NCBI GenBank assembly: GCA_025965775.1
Contig: JAOPWG010000298.1
Coordinates: 1-7,476, forward strand
DNA length: 7,476 nucleotides
Direction: 5' to 3'
Source: Modestobacter sp.
GTDB lineage: Bacteria; Actinomycetota; Actinomycetes; Mycobacteriales; Geodermatophilaceae
Part shown: positions 1 to 5,860 of the stretch, piece by piece
Layout of the letters: each line of letters starts with the position of its first letter
Numbering within the stretch: the stretch's first letter is position 1
Position numbers and translations under genes: made by a program
Notes under the pieces: generated by a model
The model's input: only the letters and a program-made list of their open reading frames with translations
The model's database searches: none
What the model was told of the DNA's origin: nothing

Positions 1-18
1 GCGCAGCGGCACGACATG

Positions 19-42
19 ATGCCCAGCCACATGCCCAGCCAC
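19..42 (+). repeat. Two-copy 12-bp tandem direct repeat before the dehydrogenase gene
   Basis: The unit ATGCCCAGCCAC occurs twice with no mismatch and no spacer (19-30 and 31-42) and ends one base before the GGAGG ribosome binding site. The unit length is a multiple of three, so it stays in frame with the dehydrogenase and encodes Met-Pro-Ser-His twice. It provides extra in-frame ATG codons at 16, 19 and 31. It looks like a recent slippage duplication in the 5' untranslated region. Bases 1-15 show nothing recognisable. Confidence 0.85.
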
Positions 43-47
43 GGAGG
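43..47 (+). promoter_or_regulatory. Ribosome binding site that fixes the dehydrogenase start
   Basis: GGAGG lies 7 nt before the ATG at 55, which is ideal spacing. The in-frame ATGs at 16, 19 and 31 have no comparable site before them. The site therefore selects 55 as the start. Confidence 0.8.
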
Positions 48-54
48 ACGACGG

Positions 55-1161
55 ATGAAGACACGAGGCGCAGTGCTGCGCGGGCCCGGCGACTGGGAGG
101 TCGTGGACCTCGACCTGGCCGACCCCGCGCCGGGGCAGGTGCTGGTCGAGATGGCCTACGCGGGGCTCTGCCACTCCGACGAGCACCTGCGTTTCGCCAG
201 CCAGCGCTACCCGATCATCGGCGGGCACGAGGGCGCCGGCATCGTGCGGGCCGTCGGGCCGGGCGTCACCGGGGTGGCGCCCGGGGACCACGTGGTCACC
301 GCGTTCCTGCCGGCCTGCGGCCACTGCCGCTGGTGTGCCTCGGGCCGGTCCAACCTGTGCGACCTGGGCTCGACGATCGGCACCGGCCAGCTGCCCGACG
401 GCACGTGGCCGTTCCGGCTGGACGGCGAGGAGGTCGGCGGCTTCTGCATGGTGGGCGCCTTCGCCGAGCACTCGGTGCTCTCCGAGCACTCCTGCGTGAA
501 GATCGAGCCGCACTACCCGCTGGACGTCGCGGCGCTGCTGGCCTGCAGTGTGCCCACCGGCTGGGGCTCGGCGGTCAACGCCGGCCCGGTGCGCCCGGGG
601 GACGTCGTCGTGGTGGTCGGCACCGGCGGTGTCGGCTGCAACGCCGTCCAGGGCGCGGTGAGCGTCGGCGCCCAGCACGTCATCGCCGTCGACCCGGTGG
701 CCTTCCGCCGCGAGTTCGCCCGGACGATGGGCGCCACGCACGCCGTGGCCAGCGCCGAGGAGGCGGCCGGCCTGGCCCGCCAGCTCTCCCGCGGCACCGG
801 CGCGGACGTCGTCATCGTCACCACCGGCGTGACCAGCGCCGGCATCATCGGCGGGGCCTACCGCTGCCTGGGCAAGGGCGGCTCGATGGTGCTCACCGGC
901 CTGGCCGACGAGATGATGGAGATGACGCTGGCCCTGCCGGCCAACATCACCACCCTCTACGAGCAGAAGATCCAGGGCGCGCTCTACGGCATGTGCAGCG
1001 CCTACCGGGACATCCCGCGGCTGCTGCGCCTCTACGAGGAGGGCACGCTCAAGCTCGAGGAGCTGATCACCAAGCGGTACTCCCTGGACGAGGTCAACCA
1101 GGGCTACCAGGACCAGCGCGACGGCGCGATCATCCGCGGGGTGCTGCAGCACCAGCACTGA
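55..1161 (+). CDS. Zinc-dependent alcohol dehydrogenase, NDMA-dependent (Rxyl_3153-like) type
   Basis: A complete 368-residue medium-chain dehydrogenase that should oxidise a primary alcohol to an aldehyde with a bound nicotinamide cofactor in the cytoplasm. The N-terminal GroES-like domain carries the catalytic zinc ligands Cys39 (GLCHSDEH), His58 with Glu59 (GGHEGAG) and Cys164 (CSVPTGWGSA). The structural zinc loop is Cys88, Cys91, Cys94 and Cys102. The Rossmann fold shows GTGGVG at 189-194 and an acidic Asp213 after the second strand, which favours NAD(H) over NADP(H). Overall wording (start MKTRGAVL, CGHCRWCASG, AVDPVAFRRE, VPTGWGSAV) fits the NDMA-dependent family, whose cofactor stays bound and is recycled by an external electron carrier. 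From family knowledge that partner is often mycofactocin, but no mycofactocin genes are in this window. The start at 55 is set by GGAGG 7 nt upstream. The gene seems monocistronic. Substrate is unknown. Confidence 0.93.
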   Translation: MKTRGAVLRGPGDWEVVDLDLADPAPGQVLVEMAYAGLCHSDEHLRFASQRYPIIGGHEGAGIVRAVGPGVTGVAPGDHVVTAFLPACGHCRWCASGRSNLCDLGSTIGTGQLPDGTWPFRLDGEEVGGFCMVGAFAEHSVLSEHSCVKIEPHYPLDVAALLACSVPTGWGSAVNAGPVRPGDVVVVVGTGGVGCNAVQGAVSVGAQHVIAVDPVAFRREFARTMGATHAVASAEEAAGLARQLSRGTGADVVIVTTGVTSAGIIGGAYRCLGKGGSMVLTGLADEMMEMTLALPANITTLYEQKIQGALYGMCSAYRDIPRLLRLYEEGTLKLEELITKRYSLDEVNQGYQDQRDGAIIRGVLQHQH

Positions 1162-1182
1162 CCCGCCCGCCCCACCTCCCGT

Positions 1183-1243
1183 TGATCATCGGCGGGTGGC
1201 TGGGACCGGCGGCGGCGTGTGGTCGACCACCTGCCGATGATCA
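1183..1243. terminator. 17-nt imperfect inverted repeat between dehydrogenase and HAD genes
   Basis: The left arm TGATCATCGGCGGGTGG (1183-1199) and the right arm CCACCTGCCGATGATCA (1227-1243) are reverse complements except for one position (a G:T pair in RNA). The loop is 27 nt, and GACC (1204-1207) with GGTC (1221-1224) can add a 4-bp inner stem. No U-run follows, as is common for actinobacterial terminators. It starts 21 nt after the dehydrogenase stop and ends 30 nt before the next gene, so it could end transcription of the first gene. An operator for a dimeric regulator or a dispersed palindromic repeat is also possible. Confidence 0.5.
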
Positions 1244-1261
1244 CCGCGACACGGGTGCGGG

Positions 1262-1266
1262 GGAGG
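1262..1266 (+). promoter_or_regulatory. Ribosome binding site supporting a TTG start
   Basis: GGAGG, within a GGGAGGG run, lies exactly 7 nt before the TTG at 1274. The competing GTG at 1307 has no purine-rich site at the right distance. This is the main argument for the TTG start of the HAD gene. Confidence 0.6.
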
Positions 1267-1273
1267 GCGCCGG

Positions 1274-1972
1274 TTGACCCGGGGCCGGGCTGGGCAGCCC
1301 TCTCCCGTGGCTGAACCCGTGATCGCCGTCCTGGACGTCGACGGCACCCTCGTCGACTCGAACTACCAGCACGCGCTGGCCTGGTACCGGGCGCTGCGCT
1401 CCCTGGGCGAGACCTTCCCGATCTGGCGCCTCCACCGGCTCATCGGGATGGGCGGTGACCAGCTGGTGGCTGCCCTCGGCGGGCAGGAGCTGGAGGACCG
1501 GCTCGGGGAGGAGGCCCGCGAGCGGCAGGGCGTGGAGGTCGACAAGCTGATCGGCGAGGTCGCCGCGCTGCCCGGCGCCCGGGACCTGCTGCTGGCGATC
1601 AAGGCGCGCGGTCACCGGCTGGTGATAGCCAGCTCCGGTCAGCCCCGGCACGTCGACGCCGCGCTGGACCTGCTCGACGCCCGCGACGTCGCGGACGCCT
1701 GGACCTCCAGCGAGGACGCCGAGCGGACCAAGCCCGCCCCCGACCTGCTCCAGGTGGCGCTGCGGAAGCTGGACGCCCCGGAGGATGCCGCCAGCGTGCT
1801 GATCGGCGACTCGACCTGGGACGTGGAGGCGGCCGAGCGGGCCGGGATGCCGGCGATCGTCGTGCGCTCCGGGGGCTTCGGGGACGACGAGCTGCGCGCA
1901 GCCGGCGCGGTCGGCATCTACGACACCCCCGCTGACCTGGGCGCCGACCTGGATGCCACCCCACTGGCCTGA
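1274..1972 (+). CDS. HAD-superfamily phosphatase (phosphoglycolate phosphatase/beta-phosphoglucomutase-like)
   Basis: A complete 232-residue cytoplasmic HAD hydrolase, probably a Mg-dependent phosphatase acting on a small phosphorylated metabolite. All four motifs are present: the nucleophile and acid/base pair Asp21 and Asp23 in DVDGTLVDS, Ser120 in ASSG, Lys153 in TKPAPD, and Asp179 with Asp183 in IGDSTWD. A helical C1-type cap sits between motifs I and II and includes HRLIGMGGDQLV, which I associate with a common actinobacterial HAD group of unknown substrate. Two starts are possible: the TTG at 1274, with GGAGG at perfect spacing, and the GTG at 1307, which would put the first motif about ten residues in, as usual for the family. 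I chose 1274 because of the ribosome binding site. The gene stands alone between two hairpins, so no pathway can be read from context. A phosphomutase role is less likely but not excluded. Confidence 0.88.
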   Translation: MTRGRAGQPSPVAEPVIAVLDVDGTLVDSNYQHALAWYRALRSLGETFPIWRLHRLIGMGGDQLVAALGGQELEDRLGEEARERQGVEVDKLIGEVAALPGARDLLLAIKARGHRLVIASSGQPRHVDAALDLLDARDVADAWTSSEDAERTKPAPDLLQVALRKLDAPEDAASVLIGDSTWDVEAAERAGMPAIVVRSGGFGDDELRAAGAVGIYDTPADLGADLDATPLA

Positions 1973-1973
1973 C

Positions 1974-2001
1974 CGGGGCCGCGGACGACGGTCGTCCCCC
2001 G
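1974..2001 (+). terminator. GC-rich hairpin after the HAD gene
   Basis: GGACGA (1983-1988) and TCGTCC (1992-1997) form a perfect 6-bp stem with a 3-nt loop. The stem can be prolonged by CGGG (1974-1977) with CCCG (1998-2001) across a 5-nt bulge. It begins just after the stop codon and lacks a U-run. It probably separates the HAD gene from the next unit, but pairing alone is modest evidence in DNA this rich in G and C. Confidence 0.4.
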
Positions 2002-2010
2002 CCGAACCGG

Positions 2011-2016
2011 CAAGCT
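2011..2016 (+). promoter_or_regulatory. Weak -10-like hexamer for a possible leaderless start
   Basis: CAAGCT matches the A and final T of the actinobacterial TANNNT box and sits where a -10 should be if transcription began at the G of the GTG at 2023. No convincing -35 box is visible. TATGTT at 2077-2082 is another -10-like hexamer that would give a short leader for the phosphopantetheinyl transferase gene. Neither is strong, and one of them may be chance. Confidence 0.2.
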
Positions 2017-2022
2017 GTCACT

Positions 2023-2100
2023 GTGCGTGACCACATGGCAGCGCTCTTCTGGCTGTGCACGCGCCTGTGCTGCGCCTATGTTCAGCCGCGCCGGACGTGA
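2023..2100 (+). CDS. Possible cysteine-rich leader peptide (25 codons) upstream of the phosphopantetheinyl transferase
   Basis: A GTG-initiated short ORF with an internal ATG at codon 5. It encodes 25 residues with a Cys cluster LCTRLCC at positions 11-17 (Cys12, Cys16, Cys17), a Trp at 10 and a basic end (PRRT). The stop is 28 nt before the next gene. No Shine-Dalgarno site precedes it, which would suit a leaderless message. Known actinobacterial leaderless short ORFs with poly-cysteine tracts act as cysteine-responsive attenuators, and this resembles that class in size, position and content. The product of the next gene uses phosphopantetheine, whose thiol comes from cysteine, so the link would make sense. 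Against it, only two of the Cys codons are adjacent, and in GC-rich DNA a short open frame is easily found by chance. Treat as a hypothesis. Confidence 0.35.
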   Translation: MRDHMAALFWLCTRLCCAYVQPRRT

Positions 2101-2105
2101 CGTCA
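2098..2105. promoter_or_regulatory. TGACGTCA palindrome
   Basis: A perfect 8-bp palindrome that overlaps the stop codon of the putative leader ORF and lies 23 nt before the transferase start. GTCA recurs at 2107-2110, and TGACG at 2124-2128, just before the ATG, could pair with CGTCA at 2101-2105, enclosing the ribosome binding site in a loop. It could be an operator half, an RNA switch element or nothing. Confidence 0.2.
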
Positions 2106-2117
2106 GGTCAAATCGAC

Positions 2118-2121
2118 GGAG
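2118..2121 (+). promoter_or_regulatory. Ribosome binding site of the phosphopantetheinyl transferase
   Basis: GGAG lies 7 nt before the ATG at 2129. The frame stays open back to a GTG at 2027, but that codon has no such site and would add 34 residues overlapping the putative leader ORF. The site decides for 2129. Confidence 0.65.
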
Positions 2122-2128
2122 TGTGACG

Positions 2129-2890
2129 ATGAGGGTCGCTGCTCGACTGGTCCCGCGGTCTCCCGCGGTGGGCCGCAGCCACGGTGCGGCGGTGTGCGGT
2201 GGCGGAGCGCCGACGACCACCGCCGCACCGGCCGTGTGGTGCCTGGACCTCGCCGACCCCGACTGGGACCTCGCGGCGGCGGCCGCGCTCCTGGACGACG
2301 CGGAGACCGCTCGTGCGCTGCGGGCGGCGCCCGGCGTCCGTCGCCGGCGGGTGCTGCTGCGCGCCGGGCTGCGCGTGGTCCTCGGTCGGCTGCTCGGCGT
2401 CCCGGCCGGGCGGGTGCCGATCGCGGCCGAGGACGGCCGGCCGCGCCTGGCCGGGGCAGCGGGACGGCGTGGGATCCAGGTGTCGTGCTCGGCCAGTGAG
2501 GGGGTCGGGCTGCTGGCCGTGGCCTGGGGGACGCCGGTCGGGATCGACGTGCAGCGGCACCGGGACGCGGAGGCCCGGGCGGCGCTGGACGAGGACTGGC
2601 TCGCCCCCGCCGAGCTGCGTGCCCTGGCCGGCCTGCCCCCGGCCGACCGGTGGCCGGCGGTCACCCGGTGCTGGACGCAGAAGGAGGCCGTGCTCAAGGG
2701 GAGCGGTGTCGGTCTGCGGCGCTGGCCGGCGACGGTGCTCACCCCGGTGGCCGGCCGGGGCCGCTCGGGTGACTGGTCGCTGGCCCCGGTCCCGGTGCCG
2801 GCCGGGTGGGTGGCCAGTCTCGCCGTCCGGTCGCCGGTGGCGGTTCCCGAGGGCGCGGTCACCGCGCTCACCCCGGGAGCACTGCGATGA
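2129..2890 (+). CDS. Sfp-type 4'-phosphopantetheinyl transferase
   Basis: A 253-residue cytoplasmic enzyme that should move the phosphopantetheine arm of coenzyme A to a conserved serine of carrier proteins, most simply Ser700 of the A-T-TE protein encoded next. The signature WTQKEAVLKGSG is at 182-193, with catalytic Glu186 and Lys190, and GID with Asp140 at 138-140. Two usual residues differ. The SHS motif reads SAS (121-123), so His becomes Ala122, and the second acidic position after GID is Gln142. Length fits the family with about 45 extra N-terminal residues rich in Ala, Gly, Arg and Thr that look unstructured. The true start could thus be further in, although GGAG favours 2129. The stop overlaps the next start in ATGA, a sign of translational coupling. 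An active enzyme is likely because the core motif is intact, but the altered residues leave some doubt. Confidence 0.88.
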   Translation: MRVAARLVPRSPAVGRSHGAAVCGGGAPTTTAAPAVWCLDLADPDWDLAAAAALLDDAETARALRAAPGVRRRRVLLRAGLRVVLGRLLGVPAGRVPIAAEDGRPRLAGAAGRRGIQVSCSASEGVGLLAVAWGTPVGIDVQRHRDAEARAALDEDWLAPAELRALAGLPPADRWPAVTRCWTQKEAVLKGSGVGLRRWPATVLTPVAGRGRSGDWSLAPVPVPAGWVASLAVRSPVAVPEGAVTALTPGALR

Positions 2891-5850
2891 GCCTCGGCGT
2901 CGCGGCCGCGGCGGCCGTCGCCCCGGCCGGGCCGCCCACCCAGCTCGCGGCCTTCCGCGCGCGGTGCGAGGAGGTGGCCGGCACGGGCCTGGCGACGACC
3001 ATGGCGCTGCACGCGTTCTCCGTGGAGCACTACCGGGACTTCTGGCACACCTTCCTGGACTGGTCCGGGCTGGCGTGGGAGGGCGAGAGCGAGCCGGTGT
3101 GCACCGGTGAGGACGTGCGGCGGGACCGCTTCTTCCCCGGCGTCCGGCTCAACTACGCCGAGAACCTGCTGCGCCCCCTGCCCGACGCCGGCGACGACGC
3201 CGCCGCGCTCACCTCGGTGCACGCCGACGGCTCGGTCGACCGGCTCACCCGGGGGGAGCTGCGCACCGCGGTGCACCGGACGGCGGTGGCCCTGCGCGGC
3301 CTGGGCATCGGCGTCGGCGACCGGGTGGCGGCGATCGCCCCCAACCACGCCGCTGTCGCCACGGCCGCGCTGGCGGTGGCGGCGCTGGGCGCCACGCTCT
3401 CCACCGCCACCCCCGACATGGGCCGCAGCGCCCTGCTCGGCCGGTTCGGTCAGGTGGAGCCGGTGGCCATCCTGCTGGACCGAGCCGGCATGGGCCGCGC
3501 CGGCGCCTCCGCCGACGACGTGCTGGCCGGCGTGCTCGCCGGGCTGCCGACGGTGCGGCACGTCCTCCTGCTCGACGACGGTCCGCTCCCGGCGGTCGCC
3601 GGGGAGCGGGCCACCCGGCTGGCCGCCCTCGTCGCCGAGGTGCCGGCCGAGCCGGACGCGGGCGCGTGGCCGCGGCTGCCCTTCGACCACCCGCTGTGGG
3701 TCATGTTCTCCTCGGGCACCACCGGCCCGCCGAAGGCCATGGTGCACGGCGCGGGCGGCTCGTTGCTGGAGCACGTCAAGGAACACCGCCTGCACGGCGA
3801 CCTGGGCTCCGGCGACACGCTCTACTTCCACACCACCACGGCCTGGATGATGTGGAACTGGCAGCTGTCCGCCCTCGCTGTGGGCGCGCACGTCGTCCTC
3901 TACGACGGGCCGGTGGCCGGCCCGGAGACGCTGTGGGAGCTGGTGGCCGACCACGGCGTCACGGTGTTCGGAACCAGCCCGGCGTACCTCCAGCTGTGCC
4001 AGGACGACGGCTACCGGCCGCGCGAGGTACTGGACCTGGGCCGGCTGCGCGCGGTGCTGTCCACCGGGGCCGTGCTGCACCCGTGGCAGTTCGACTGGGT
4101 GGCCGACGCGGTCGGGGAGGTGCCGCTGCAGTCCATCTCCGGGGGCACCGACATCGTCGGGTGCTTCGTCCTCGGCCACCCGGACGAACCGGTCCGCCGG
4201 GGGCGCTGCCAGTCCCTGGGCCTCGGGCTGGACGTGGCCGCGCTCGACGGGGACGGCCGGCCGGTGCTCGGCGAGATCGGCGAGCTGGTCTGCCGCCGGC
4301 CCTTCCCCTCCCGTCCGGTCGGCTTCCTCGCCGACCCGGACGGGCGGCGTTTCCAGGAGTCCTACTTCAGCCAGCACCCCGGGGTGTGGACGCACGGCGA
4401 CCTGATCGAGATCGACCCCGACGGGTCGGCCCGGATGCACGGCCGCTCCGACGAGCTGCTGAACGTCGACGGCGTCCGGATCGGGCCGGCCGAGATCTAC
4501 TCGATCGTGCGCCGGCTCCCGGAGGTCACCGGGGCCATGGCGGTCGGGCAGCGCGATCCGGAGGTCCCGGGCGGCACCCGGCTGGTGCTCCTGGTCGTGC
4601 TGGTGCCCGGCACCCGGCTCGACGACGTCCTCAGGCAGCGGATCCGGTCCCTGCTGCGGCGCGAGGGCTCACCCGCGCACGTGCCCTCGCTCGTCCTCGA
4701 CGTGCCCGAGCTGCCGATGACGCACAACGGGAAGCTGTCCGAGCGGGCCGCGCGGGACACGCTCAACGGGGACCCGGTGCGCAGCCTCGCCGCCCTGAAG
4801 AACCCCGCCTGCCTGGCCGACATCGCGGCGGTGGCGGCCGAGGTCGCGACGGTCGGCGCGGACCGTTCCGGGGCCCCCGGCCCGGGCGGGGCCGACCGCA
4901 CCTCGGTGGTGCGCCGCGCGTTCGCCGAGGCGCTGGGCGCCGCGGTCCCGGACACCGCCGACTTCTTCGACGTCGGCGGCACGTCCCGCCAGTCGATCAT
5001 GCTGCTGCGCCGGCTGCGGCGGGAGCTGGACCGGCCGCTGCGGATGAACACCTTTCTCGCCGCGCCCACGGTCACCGGCGTCGCCGCCGCCATGGCGGCG
5101 GGCACGGAGGAGGACTCACCCGTCGAGCTGCTGCGCGCCGGGGACGCCGCAGAGCCGCCGCTGCACGTCGTGCACGGCAACTTCGGCGACATCGACGTCT
5201 ACCGGGCGATGGTGGACCAGCTCGACGTCCCCGGTGCGGTGGTCGGCCTGACCGCGCGCCTGGAGACGCCGTCCGGTGCGCCGCTGTCCATCGTGGAGCT
5301 CGCCAGCCAGCACGTGGCGACGGTCGCGGCGCTGCAGCCGAGGGGCCCGCTGCGGCTGACCGGCTTCTCCTTCGGCGGGCTGGTCGCCTTCGAGATGGCC
5401 CGGCAGCTCACCGCGATGGGCCGCGAGATCGGCTTCCTCGGGCTGATCGACGTGCAGCCACCGACCGGCCGGCTGGGGCCGGTGTCCCGCTTCCTCCACC
5501 AGGCGGCGGACCGGGTCGCGCACCTGGTCCCCGGGATGACCCGCTACGGCCTCGGGCGCGGGGTGGTCCGGCGGTTGCGGCAGCGGCGGACGCTCGCCGA
5601 CCAGCCGGGCGCCCGGTGGTCGGCGACGGTCTACAACGCCTACCGGTGGGACTCCTACCCGGGCCCGGTCACGTTCTTCCGGGCCCGGCGCCGCATCCCG
5701 GTCTTCTCCAATGTGCTCTACGCGTGGCGCCGCGTGGTGCCCCGGATGACGGTCGTCGACGTGCCGGGCGCGCACAACTACCTGCTGGACCGGGAGAACG
5801 CGGTGGTGCTGGCGGCCCGGTTGTCCGAGGCGGTGCGGGCAGGCGCCTGA
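2887..5850 (+). CDS. A-T-TE protein: acetoacetyl-CoA-synthetase-like adenylation domain fused to a carrier protein and thioesterase
   Basis: A complete 987-residue NRPS-like enzyme. Residues 1-97 match the N-terminal domain of acetoacetyl-CoA synthetase (FSVEHYRDFWH, NYAENLL near 89-95). The ATP-dependent adenylation domain follows: SSGTTGPPK at 275-283, TAWMMWN at 318-324, SGGTD at 418-422, THGDL at 502-506, GRSDELLNVDG at 519-529 and the C-terminal catalytic Lys616 in HNGK. The synthetase C-terminal NP-xx-L element is also kept (Asn639-Pro640). After an Ala/Gly/Pro linker (about 645-668) comes a carrier domain whose DFFDVGGTS ends at Ser700, the likely phosphopantetheine site. The thioesterase runs from about 759, with GFSFGG (Ser828), LIDVQPP (Asp855) and GAHNYLL (His963) as a classical triad. 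There is no condensation domain. The likely job is to activate an organic acid, load it on its own carrier and release, transfer or cyclise it. Substrate and product are unknown. The ATGA overlap couples it to the transferase that would arm it. Confidence 0.9.
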   Translation: MSLGVAAAAAVAPAGPPTQLAAFRARCEEVAGTGLATTMALHAFSVEHYRDFWHTFLDWSGLAWEGESEPVCTGEDVRRDRFFPGVRLNYAENLLRPLPDAGDDAAALTSVHADGSVDRLTRGELRTAVHRTAVALRGLGIGVGDRVAAIAPNHAAVATAALAVAALGATLSTATPDMGRSALLGRFGQVEPVAILLDRAGMGRAGASADDVLAGVLAGLPTVRHVLLLDDGPLPAVAGERATRLAALVAEVPAEPDAGAWPRLPFDHPLWVMFSSGTTGPPKAMVHGAGGSLLEHVKEHRLHGDLGSGDTLYFHTTTAWMMWNWQLSALAVGAHVVLYDGPVAGPETLWELVADHGVTVFGTSPAYLQLCQDDGYRPREVLDLGRLRAVLSTGAVLHPWQFDWVADAVGEVPLQSISGGTDIVGCFVLGHPDEPVRRGRCQSLGLGLDVAALDGDGRPVLGEIGELVCRRPFPSRPVGFLADPDGRRFQESYFSQHPGVWTHGDLIEIDPDGSARMHGRSDELLNVDGVRIGPAEIYSIVRRLPEVTGAMAVGQRDPEVPGGTRLVLLVVLVPGTRLDDVLRQRIRSLLRREGSPAHVPSLVLDVPELPMTHNGKLSERAARDTLNGDPVRSLAALKNPACLADIAAVAAEVATVGADRSGAPGPGGADRTSVVRRAFAEALGAAVPDTADFFDVGGTSRQSIMLLRRLRRELDRPLRMNTFLAAPTVTGVAAAMAAGTEEDSPVELLRAGDAAEPPLHVVHGNFGDIDVYRAMVDQLDVPGAVVGLTARLETPSGAPLSIVELASQHVATVAALQPRGPLRLTGFSFGGLVAFEMARQLTAMGREIGFLGLIDVQPPTGRLGPVSRFLHQAADRVAHLVPGMTRYGLGRGVVRRLRQRRTLADQPGARWSATVYNAYRWDSYPGPVTFFRARRRIPVFSNVLYAWRRVVPRMTVVDVPGAHNYLLDRENAVVLAARLSEAVRAGA

Positions 5851-5860
5851 GCGGCGCGGA

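Noticed and set aside
212..224. GATCATCGGCGGG inside the dehydrogenase gene, resembling the arm of the inverted repeat at 1183-1199
   Set aside because: It encodes the conserved Ile-Ile-Gly-Gly before zinc ligand His58, and a similar stretch near 844 also encodes Ile-Ile-Gly-Gly. The match follows from codon choice and has no opposite arm nearby.
2027..2128. N-terminal extension of the phosphopantetheinyl transferase from the GTG at 2027
   Set aside because: No ribosome binding site precedes it, the added residues show no family similarity, and GGAG at 7 nt supports the ATG at 2129.
1274..2890. HAD phosphatase as part of one operon with the transferase and A-T-TE genes
   Set aside because: A 156-nt gap with a hairpin directly after the HAD stop separates them, so cotranscription is not supported by the sequence.
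1918..4440. Minus-strand open frame of 840 codons opposite the HAD, transferase and A-T-TE genes
   Set aside because: It lies opposite genes with clear motifs, its composition is dominated by Arg, Gly, Pro, His and Val as expected from antisense reading of GC-rich codons, and no family motif appears.
5851..5860. A bidirectional terminator between the converging genes
   Set aside because: The gap is only 10 nt, and I saw no stem with a usable loop centred there.
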